From an uncultured Bacteroidales bacterium (lineage in GTDB: Bacteria; Bacteroidota; Bacteroidia; Bacteroidales; F082), in the NCBI GenBank assembly GCA_947164955.1, contig CAMUYT010000004.1, positions 1 to 45,989 on the forward strand: a DNA stretch of 45,989 nucleotides, written 5' to 3'. Shown here piece after piece: positions 33,563 to 40,011 of this stretch. The position numbers and the translations under genes are program-made. Under the pieces are notes generated by a model. That model saw only the letters and a program-made list of their open reading frames with translations. It was not told the DNA's origin and made no database searches. How positions within the stretch are numbered: the first letter of the stretch is position 1; the number at the start of each line of letters is the position of its first letter.

Positions 33563-34728
33563 GCAAGAAAGTTTTTGTTTCAGGATGCTATGACTTGTTG
33601 CATAGCGGCCATGTGGAGTTCTTCCGGCAGGCCGCGCAGTATGGCGACCTTTATGTGGGCATCGGCTCTGATGAGACCATCCTACACTACAAGCATCATA
33701 AGACCCTATATCCGGAAAAAGAGCGTCTTTTCATGGTGAAGGCCATCCGTTATGTCAAGGATGCCTTCATCAATGATGGCGATGGGGTGATGGACTTTGT
33801 TGGCACTGTCGAGCGACTGAAGCCCGACGTGTTTGTGGTCAACGAGGACGGCTCTTCTGAAGCAAAACGTAGGTTTTGTGAGGAGCATGGCATTGAATAT
33901 ATAGTGCTGCAACGTACCCCTTCGGAAGGATTGGAAGCCCGTTCTTCCACCTCACTAAAACATGACTTGTGCCAAATCCCTACCCGCTTGGACCTGGCCG
34001 GCACGTGGATTGACCAGCCTTATGTCTCCTGCTACGCCCCAGGATGGGCCATTACCATTTCGTTGGAGCCGACTTTTGAGGTGCGCGAACGCTGTGGCCT
34101 CTCCACTTCGACGCGCAATATGATAAAGCGGATATGGCCCATGAAGCTCCCCGACATGGATCCCGAGACGTTAGCCAAACTCGTTTTCTGCTTTGAGAAC
34201 GATCCGGAACGTAGTGATGGCATCATCAGTGGCGCACAAGACAGCATCGGTATCTGTATGCCTGGATTGGTGCGACATTATTATGACAAACTCTATTGGC
34301 CTATTAAGTTTGAGACTTGCCAGGATGACGAAGTCCTGAGTTGGCTTGAACGGCATCTCATCATGATTCCTATGGAGCCACGGCGTCAGGGCTGCTCGGT
34401 GGTGGAAGGCAAGGACATCACCGAGCCCAAGGTCAGGGCTTTGGCTCAGGCCGCCGACGATTGTTGGAATGCGATTTTGGCCAAGAATCTGGACGCATTT
34501 GCCTTGGCGTACAAATCCTCATTTGACGCACAAACCGCCATGTTCCCCGCCATGATCCAGGGCTCGGTGCAAAGTTATATTGATAGGTATTCCGCCACTG
34601 ATGGGGTGCTGGCATGGAAGATGCCTGGTGCCGGGGGCGGTGGTTATCTTGCTTGTGTGGTCACTGATGCGCAAACGTTCTGCCAAAACCATCCCGAAGC
34701 GATTTCACTCAAAATCAGAAGAAAATGA
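33559..34728 (+). CDS. Fusion of HIGH-type nucleotidyltransferase and GHMP-kinase-like domain, candidate fucose salvage enzyme
   Basis: Residues 1-135 form a cytidylyltransferase-like domain: VFVSGCYDLLHSGHVEFF with the HxGH site (15-18), GIGSDETI, and an ARSSTSLK end like the ISSTSLR motif of RfaE/TagD. Residues about 140-389 look like a GHMP kinase: motif 1 PTRLDLAGTWID (141-152), a degenerate motif-2 candidate GLSTSTRN (180-187), SGAQDSIG (224-231) in the place of the SGxQDQ motif, and motif 3 WKMPGAGGGGYLA (353-365). The stretch between motifs 1 and 2 is about 40 residues shorter than in heptose or fucose kinases I know. It overlaps fcl and fucP by 4 bases, which points to phosphorylation and nucleotidyl transfer on L-fucose. 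Activity of the kinase part is uncertain. Confidence 0.72.
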   Translation: MSKKVFVSGCYDLLHSGHVEFFRQAAQYGDLYVGIGSDETILHYKHHKTLYPEKERLFMVKAIRYVKDAFINDGDGVMDFVGTVERLKPDVFVVNEDGSSEAKRRFCEEHGIEYIVLQRTPSEGLEARSSTSLKHDLCQIPTRLDLAGTWIDQPYVSCYAPGWAITISLEPTFEVRERCGLSTSTRNMIKRIWPMKLPDMDPETLAKLVFCFENDPERSDGIISGAQDSIGICMPGLVRHYYDKLYWPIKFETCQDDEVLSWLERHLIMIPMEPRRQGCSVVEGKDITEPKVRALAQAADDCWNAILAKNLDAFALAYKSSFDAQTAMFPAMIQGSVQSYIDRYSATDGVLAWKMPGAGGGGYLACVVTDAQTFCQNHPEAISLKIRRK

Positions 34729-36023
34729 ACAAAGTAGTTGAAAGGAGATATCTATTGGCCTTTGTGTTGGTGACCTGTTGCTTTGCCCTATGGGGATTTG
34801 CCAACGACATCACCAACCCTATGGTGAAAGCCTTCTCCAAGATCTTCCGAATGAGCGTCACCGATGGAGCTTTGGTGCAATTGGCTTTCTATGGCGGTTA
34901 TTTCTGCATGGCCTTGCCTGCAGCCCTGTTTGTACGCAAGCACTCATTCAAGGCAGGCTTGCTGATGGGCCTCGGCTTATATGCAGTGGGCGCGCTGATG
35001 TTTGTCCCTGCCAAGGCCATAGGCAGTTACTATCCGTTTCTTATAGCTTATTTTGTGCTTACCTGTGGCCTCTCTTTTCTTGAGACAACAGCCAATCCCT
35101 ACATTTTGGCGATGGGCTCGAAAGAGACGGCTACGCGTCGTCTCAACCTTGCCCAAGCCTTCAATCCAATTGGTTCGCTGGCTGGCATGTTTGTGGCGAT
35201 GCAATGTATTCAAGCCAAGCTCAATCCCTTGAGTACCGAGGAACGCGCCTTGCTTAACGACGAACAGTTTGATGCGGTGAAAAACGCCGACCTCGCCGTG
35301 CTGAGTCGTCCCTATGTCATTATCGGGGCGGTATTGGTTGTTTTTTTCGTTGTCATCTTGTTGCTGGTGAAGAACCATGCCATGGCTGAAGAAAACACTG
35401 CAGGCCAGCATTTCGGTCCTACGGTGAAGCGTCTTTGGCAAAACAGGCCTTATCGATATGGTGTGTTGGCACAGTTCTTTTACGTCGGTGTGCAGATCAT
35501 GTGCTGGACCTTTATTATCCAGTATGGCACACGCATCTTCATGGATGAAGGCATGGCCGAGCAGGCCGCCGAGGTGCTCTCGCAGCGCTACAACATCGTG
35601 GCGATGGCCATTTTCTGTGTGAGTCGTTTCATTTGCACCTTCCTGCTGAAGTATATCCATCCTTCAAAGCTGCTTACCTGTCTTGGTGTGGTGGGTGTGG
35701 TATTGGTGCTTGGCGTCATTTTTTGGGATGGAAGGATGGGATTGTATTGTTTAGTGGCGGTGTCGGCTTGCATGAGTCTCATGTTTCCCACTATTTATGG
35801 CATTGCCTTGGCGGATACAGGTGAAGATGCGAAGATTGGTGCGGCAGGACTTATCATGGCCATCTTGGGCGGCTCGGTGTTGCCGCCGTTGCAAGCGCGC
35901 ATTATCGACGGCAATGGGTTGGGCGGCGTCTCTTCAGTGAATCTGAGTTTCATTTTGCCATTGCTTTGTTTTGTTGTAATCGTGCTGTATGGATGTTTTA
36001 TCACAAAAACGGAGAAGCGATGA
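34725..36023 (+). CDS. fucP: L-fucose:H+ symporter (FucP-like MFS permease)
   Basis: This is a major facilitator protein with about twelve predicted membrane spans. The diagnostic start is FVLVTCCFALWGFANDITNPMVKAF; LVQLAFYGGYFCMALPAAL, GLSFLETTANPYILAMG and LNLAQAFNPIGSLAGMFV follow, all typical of FucP/GluP sugar-proton symporters of the inner membrane. Length 432 is normal. It overlaps the upstream fusion gene and the downstream mutarotase by 4 bases each. Its place next to gmd-fcl is unusual: it links uptake of free fucose to a locus that also makes GDP-fucose de novo. Galactose or another 6-deoxyhexose cannot be fully excluded as substrate. Confidence 0.92.
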   Translation: MNKVVERRYLLAFVLVTCCFALWGFANDITNPMVKAFSKIFRMSVTDGALVQLAFYGGYFCMALPAALFVRKHSFKAGLLMGLGLYAVGALMFVPAKAIGSYYPFLIAYFVLTCGLSFLETTANPYILAMGSKETATRRLNLAQAFNPIGSLAGMFVAMQCIQAKLNPLSTEERALLNDEQFDAVKNADLAVLSRPYVIIGAVLVVFFVVILLLVKNHAMAEENTAGQHFGPTVKRLWQNRPYRYGVLAQFFYVGVQIMCWTFIIQYGTRIFMDEGMAEQAAEVLSQRYNIVAMAIFCVSRFICTFLLKYIHPSKLLTCLGVVGVVLVLGVIFWDGRMGLYCLVAVSACMSLMFPTIYGIALADTGEDAKIGAAGLIMAILGGSVLPPLQARIIDGNGLGGVSSVNLSFILPLLCFVVIVLYGCFITKTEKR

Positions 36024-36349
36024 AAAGATATTGCCAAGCTTTGGAATTGGTCGACGATCCAGAAATGATTGAAAAGTATTGTGAGGCACACGCCCACGTT
36101 TGGCCCGAGGTGATCGCTGGCCAACGGGAAGTGGGTATCCTCTCAATGGAAATATGGCGGCATGGTCGTCGGCTTTTCATGATCATGGACACGGCGGATG
36201 ATTTCGATTTTGGTCGCGACATGGCCCGATTGGCCACATTGCCGCGTCAGGCGGAGTGGGAGGCCTATGTGTCCCAGTTTCAAGGTTGCGCCGCCGGAGC
36301 AAGTTCAGCGGAGAAATGGCAGCGGATGGAGGTGATTTTTAGAAGTTAG
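36020..36349 (+). CDS. L-rhamnose mutarotase family protein, probably L-fucose mutarotase
   Basis: The small protein (109 residues) matches the RhaM/DUF718 mutarotase family: KRYCQALELVDDPEMIEKYCEAHAHVWPEVI with the conserved His and Pro, GILSMEIWRHGRRLFMIMDT and a late AEKWQRMEVIF. These enzymes interconvert the alpha and beta anomers of 6-deoxy sugars. Next to fucP the natural substrate is L-fucose, and the product anomer would feed a kinase. The ORF track starts at 35966; the ATG at 36020 overlaps the fucP stop (ATGA). The gene closes the fucose cassette; a 52-base gap without recognisable promoter separates it from the deacetylase. Confidence 0.87.
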   Translation: MKRYCQALELVDDPEMIEKYCEAHAHVWPEVIAGQREVGILSMEIWRHGRRLFMIMDTADDFDFGRDMARLATLPRQAEWEAYVSQFQGCAAGASSAEKWQRMEVIFRS

Positions 36350-36401
36350 TCAGATTTTTGGATGCTATTTGTGTATAACTATGTAATGGTAATTGCTGCG
36401 A

Positions 36402-37325
36402 ATGAAAACTGAACGCATTTGTTTGATTACTAACGACGTAGAGACCACGTCTATTCTGAATCACAAGCTACGCGACAAGACGGGCGAATATGTCCTTAAT
36501 CAAGGCATGCCTCGATTGTTGGATTTGTATGACAAGTATGGTGTGAAGGCCACGTTTTTTTATACGGGGCATATCGCCAAACTTTATCCCGATGTGGTGA
36601 GAATAGCCTATGAACGAGGCCATGAAGTGGGCTCGCATGGCCTGACGCATGAGGTAAGCAAGGCTTTTGACGTACTTTCGCCCGAAGAACAGCTGTCGCA
36701 TCTGAGGCAGTCGAAACAGATTTTGGAAGACATCATCGGCGAGGAGGTGGTATCGTTTCGCGCTCCTGCGGCTCGGGTCGATGAGCGGTTCCCGCTCATC
36801 ATGAGAGAGGCGGGCTTTAAAGTCGACAGCTCGGTTTCCTCACAGCGATTGGATATGATGTTTTCTTTCGGCGCTTTGAAAAAACTGCATTGGATTACAG
36901 CTCCGCGTAAAGCATATTTTACAAAGGAGGACAACATCTTTAAGAGAGGCGGTTCTGAGATATTGGAAGTGCCCATTTCAGCGATGGGCTTCCCCTATAT
37001 TGGCACGTTTATGCGGATCGCTCCAGCGTTGAATCGTTGCACGAGACAGGTGCTCTATTGGGAGACTTTGTGCAATGGACGTCAGTTCGTGTTTCTCACG
37101 CATCCCAACGAGTTCATTGACGAAGACCAAGAGACCACAGAAATCGAGCGGCGGGCAAAGAACTACATCTCATACCTACTGGGGGACGTGATTCGTCATA
37201 GGTTGAAGGTGAAAAACTTGGGCGCGAAGGCTTTGCCGCTCTATGACAGGGAATTGGAGTTCTTCCAAAGGAAAGATTTCGAGTTTGTTACATGTAAAGA
37301 ATACTACAAAAGAATCAAAAAATGA
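36402..37325 (+). CDS. Polysaccharide deacetylase (NodB/CE4 domain)
   Basis: The NodB-homology motifs are visible in order: ICLITNDVETTS (motif 1, D12), HEVGSHGLTHE (motif 2, HxxxH metal ligands), and SFRAPAARVDERFPLIM (motif 3). Such enzymes remove N-acetyl, or sometimes O-acetyl, groups from amino sugars with a divalent metal. No signal peptide or membrane anchor is seen, so it probably acts in the cytoplasm on a lipid-linked or nucleotide-linked intermediate, like Bacteroidales capsule homologues. The ATG at 36402 follows a TTG at 36393 in the ORF track and gives 307 residues. It overlaps the acyltransferase gene by 4 bases, suggesting deacetylation followed by re-acylation. Confidence 0.87.
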   Translation: MKTERICLITNDVETTSILNHKLRDKTGEYVLNQGMPRLLDLYDKYGVKATFFYTGHIAKLYPDVVRIAYERGHEVGSHGLTHEVSKAFDVLSPEEQLSHLRQSKQILEDIIGEEVVSFRAPAARVDERFPLIMREAGFKVDSSVSSQRLDMMFSFGALKKLHWITAPRKAYFTKEDNIFKRGGSEILEVPISAMGFPYIGTFMRIAPALNRCTRQVLYWETLCNGRQFVFLTHPNEFIDEDQETTEIERRAKNYISYLLGDVIRHRLKVKNLGAKALPLYDRELEFFQRKDFEFVTCKEYYKRIKK

Positions 37326-37924
37326 AAGACTATTGGCCATTAGAGAAGAGGCCTTTGCCCAACCATAAAGAAAGAGGATTCTTTCAGGCATGCAAGCTGT
37401 CGGCCAAGGAGCATGGTTATACGGGCTTCATGGCAAGCGCAAGGTTCTTGTATCGACGATATATGGATTATTTTTGGCAAGTGCTTGCTTTTAGGGTAAT
37501 TCCTTATAGTAAGATGCGTGTGAAACTGCACAAATGGCGTGGAGTGAAAATCGGCAAGAATGTGATGATTGGCCCTCAAGTGGTCATTGATGACGTCTAT
37601 CCCAATTTCGTCGTAATTGAAGATGGCGTTTCGCTTGCGGCCAATGACTATATCTTGACGCATAGCAAGCCACTCGAATATCATCAGTTTCTCACCGAAT
37701 CATATGTTGCCCCTGTCATCATCAAGAAGAATGCTTGGATAGCCATCAGTGTGACTATCCTTCCTGGAGTCACTGTTGGAGAAGGGTCCATCGTGGCAGC
37801 GGGGTCAGTGGTGACTAAAGACGTGCCGCCTTTCTGCATGGTTGCAGGAGCTCCTGCAAAAGTGATTCGAGAGTTTGAAATGAAGGATGGTATACCTGTA
37901 GGCTTTAAACCTAAACTGCCATGA
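37322..37924 (+). CDS. Hexapeptide-repeat acyltransferase
   Basis: This is a second member of the family found at 29767. The N-terminal half holds FFQACKLSAKEHGYTGFM, and the beta helix starts at WRGVKIGKNVMIGPQVVI, continues through EDGVSLAANDYILTHSKPLEYH and ends VTILPGVTVGEGSIVAAGSVV with MVAGAPAKVIREF. The His in ILTHSKP is the likely catalytic base. It overlaps the deacetylase upstream and the MaoC gene downstream by 4 bases each. Its acyl donor may be acetyl-CoA, or a longer acyl-CoA provided with help from the MaoC protein; sequence cannot decide. Confidence 0.86.
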   Translation: MKDYWPLEKRPLPNHKERGFFQACKLSAKEHGYTGFMASARFLYRRYMDYFWQVLAFRVIPYSKMRVKLHKWRGVKIGKNVMIGPQVVIDDVYPNFVVIEDGVSLAANDYILTHSKPLEYHQFLTESYVAPVIIKKNAWIAISVTILPGVTVGEGSIVAAGSVVTKDVPPFCMVAGAPAKVIREFEMKDGIPVGFKPKLP

Positions 37925-38322
37925 GAATCGACGATTTTTATGTAGGGCAAACTGCTTCTTTGAAGAAAGTATTTCTTACAGAAGAGGTTGAGGCATTTGC
38001 TGAAATGTCATTAGACTGTAATCCTATACATATCGACCTCGACTATGCAGAACATTCCTTATTTGGTGCCCGAATTGTCCATGGCTTCTTGGTCGGTTCG
38101 TTGATTAGTGCTGTGTTTGGGACGCAACTTCCAGGCGAGGGTGCCATTTATCTTCACCAAGAAATGAACTTCAGAAAACCAGTGTTTCATGGTGAGGAAA
38201 TTACTGCTACTGTGGTTGTTACGAATGTAAGAAAAGACAAATCCATTCTTTATTTCGATACGAAATGTGAGAACGCCAAAAGGGAAGTTGTCATTGAAGG
38301 GAAGGCAGTCCTAAAAGTATAG
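37921..38322 (+). CDS. MaoC-like (R)-specific enoyl-CoA hydratase
   Basis: The 133-residue single hot-dog domain has the hydratase-2 catalytic motif in SLDCNPIHIDLDYA (Asp32 and His37), followed by FGARIVHGFLVGSLIS and a central LHQEMNFRKPVFHGEEIT. Such enzymes hydrate trans-2-enoyl-CoA to (R)-3-hydroxyacyl-CoA, or dehydrate the reverse way. PhaJ, which is similar in size, feeds 3-hydroxyacyl-CoA to other pathways. Finding it overlapped by 4 bases with a glycan acyltransferase suggests it supplies an (R)-3-hydroxyacyl donor such as 3-hydroxybutyryl-CoA for decorating a sugar. This is inference; a role in another pathway is possible. The start ATG forms an ATGA overlap. Confidence 0.86.
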   Translation: MRIDDFYVGQTASLKKVFLTEEVEAFAEMSLDCNPIHIDLDYAEHSLFGARIVHGFLVGSLISAVFGTQLPGEGAIYLHQEMNFRKPVFHGEEITATVVVTNVRKDKSILYFDTKCENAKREVVIEGKAVLKV

Positions 38323-38327
38323 TAAAG

Positions 38328-39134
38328 ATGCGTGACTTTACCCTGAAATCATATCGGTCCTTATTGGAGGCTTTCCAATCGGCAGGCTACCATTTCCAGA
38401 CTTTCGAGGAATTGATGACGGCTCCCGTTGAAGGCAGGTCGGTGGTTATGCGCCATGACGTGGATGAGTTGGCATGGAATGCCTTGAAGATGGCTAAACT
38501 TGAGCATGCCTTGGGTATTCGTGCCACCTATTTCTTCCGTGTTGTCAAGCAAAGCAATGTGCCTGAGGTGATTGAGAGAATTGCACGCATGGGGCATGAG
38601 GTAGGATACCATTACGAAGACTTGGCCTTGGCTGAAGGCGACGAAGGCAATGCCATCGAATCTTTTAAGTCCAATTTGGCGTATTTTCGCGGTTTCTATC
38701 CCGTGAGGTCGGTTTGCATGCATGGTAGCTCGACTTCCAGATACGACAATCGCCTGCTGTGGAAAAACCATTCGTTATCAGAATTTGGTTTGGTGGGTGA
38801 GCCATACCTTTCCGTTGACTTCGACAAGGTGTATTACATGACCGACACAGGATATGCTTGGGATGGAGGGAAGTATGCCACACGTGACATTGTGGAGAGT
38901 CCGTTTGAATTGAAGTTTCATACGACACAACAAGTTGTGGAGTGTATCAATGCTGGTCAGTTTCCACATCATGCCTTGATTTTGGCCCATACGCTTTGGA
39001 CGGATAGCTTGTTTCAGTGGAACTACTTGCATTTCAGGGAGTTCCTTAGGAATCATGTCAAATTATTGGCCAAGAACAATCGGCTTGTAGCTAAGCTTTA
39101 CGGTAAACTGGTCGATGCCTATTGGAAAAAATGA
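38328..39134 (+). CDS. Polysaccharide deacetylase-like protein (WbmS-like)
   Basis: The sequence shows VVMRHDVDELAWNALKMAKLE (RHDVDE at 42-47), RATYFFRV, HEVGYHYEDLA and CMHGSSTSRYDNR. This is the layout of a CE4-like fold with motif 1 intact (HDVD) and motif 2 altered from SHxxxH to GYHYED. Proteins of this type occur in O-antigen loci such as Bordetella wbmS and are thought to act on glycan amino sugars. The length of 268 is typical. It starts 5 bases after the MaoC gene, so it probably closes this modification cassette. No signal peptide is seen. Catalytic activity is plausible but not certain because of the divergent second motif. Confidence 0.75.
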   Translation: MRDFTLKSYRSLLEAFQSAGYHFQTFEELMTAPVEGRSVVMRHDVDELAWNALKMAKLEHALGIRATYFFRVVKQSNVPEVIERIARMGHEVGYHYEDLALAEGDEGNAIESFKSNLAYFRGFYPVRSVCMHGSSTSRYDNRLLWKNHSLSEFGLVGEPYLSVDFDKVYYMTDTGYAWDGGKYATRDIVESPFELKFHTTQQVVECINAGQFPHHALILAHTLWTDSLFQWNYLHFREFLRNHVKLLAKNNRLVAKLYGKLVDAYWKK

Positions 39135-39178
39135 TTTAAATCTAAGGCTTATAGGACTTTTTTTTCCAAATTTCTTTG

Positions 39179-39186
39179 TACTTTTG
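39179..39186 (+). promoter_or_regulatory. Candidate -7 promoter element upstream of the wza-like gene
   Basis: TACTTTTG fits TAnnTTTG exactly and is followed by CACC, a common Bacteroidota arrangement. Unlike the boxes at 2318 and 6024, no TTTG lies 22 bases upstream (the stretch there is T-rich), so the call is weaker. It would start a transcript about 20-25 bases before the ATG at 39214 and so separate the export/control genes from the transferase operon. Confidence 0.45.
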
Positions 39187-39213
39187 CACCATCTTTTTAA
39201 TACAATCATACAA

Positions 39214-39999
39214 ATGAAGAGAGTCATTTTCCCCTTAATGATTTTGGCCTGTTTGGCTGTGATGAACACCTCATGCGTCACTTCAAAGAAAGTGCGCTAT
39301 TTGAGAGATATGCCTACTTGGGGCGTTCCGTTGAATGAGAAATATGAAGCCATTATTGTGCCTTATGACGAACTGCGCATTTATGTCTTGCCCGACGGCA
39401 AGAACGATGAGCTGGTGAAACCCTTCAATGTGTTGGGCTCGGTGGATAATACAGCTACTCAGAATCGTATGGGTTATCTTGTGGATGTGAACGGCAACAT
39501 TGAGTTCCCCGTTTTGGGTGAACTTCATGTGGAAGGCCTGACGCGTTTGCAGCTGCAAGACACCATCGCTGCCCGCATCGAACGGAATGGCTACTTGAAC
39601 AATCCCAATGTGATGGTGCGCTGCACCAATTTCAAGGTGTTTTTCCTTGGGACCGAAAGCGGCAAGGTCATCAATGTGGAGAATGAAAGGTGCACCTTCC
39701 TCGAAGCTTTGGCTATGTCGGGCGGGCTTGATCTATACACCCGTCGCGATCGTATCGGCGTCATGCGCCAGGTGAATGGCAAGATGGTCATCCATTATTT
39801 GGATCCGCGCTCTACTGAGATTTTCAATGACGAATTCTTCTTGCTGCAGCAGAACGACATCATCTTTATGGAAGCAGGCTCGCATCGTTTCCTCAAAGAG
39901 GGTTATTCCAATTGGCAATGGATCTTTTCTGGGATATCTTCACTGGTGTCGTTGTATCTGCTGTATAAGAGCATAGAGAACGATTTGCAAAAACCTTGA
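39214..39999 (+). CDS. wza: Polysaccharide export outer membrane lipoprotein (Wza/OPX-like)
   Basis: The protein starts MKRVIFPLMILACLAVMNTSC, a lipoprotein signal with the probable lipidated Cys at residue 21. A poly-export domain follows (IIVPYDELRIYVLPDG and GNIEFPVLGELHVEGLTRLQLQDTI), then an SLBB-like segment (CTNFKVFFLGTESGKVI with LEALAMSGGLDLYTRRDRIGVMR). The C-terminus has a hydrophobic helix (WIFSGISSLVSLYLLY) where Wza has its outer-membrane helix. The ORF track starts at 39115 inside the upstream gene; the ATG at 39214 gives 261 residues. The Wzc-like partner begins 12 bases downstream. It would form the outer-membrane conduit for the glycan. Confidence 0.9.
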   Translation: MKRVIFPLMILACLAVMNTSCVTSKKVRYLRDMPTWGVPLNEKYEAIIVPYDELRIYVLPDGKNDELVKPFNVLGSVDNTATQNRMGYLVDVNGNIEFPVLGELHVEGLTRLQLQDTIAARIERNGYLNNPNVMVRCTNFKVFFLGTESGKVINVENERCTFLEALAMSGGLDLYTRRDRIGVMRQVNGKMVIHYLDPRSTEIFNDEFFLLQQNDIIFMEAGSHRFLKEGYSNWQWIFSGISSLVSLYLLYKSIENDLQKP

Positions 40000-40011
40000 A
40001 TGAATTGAGAA

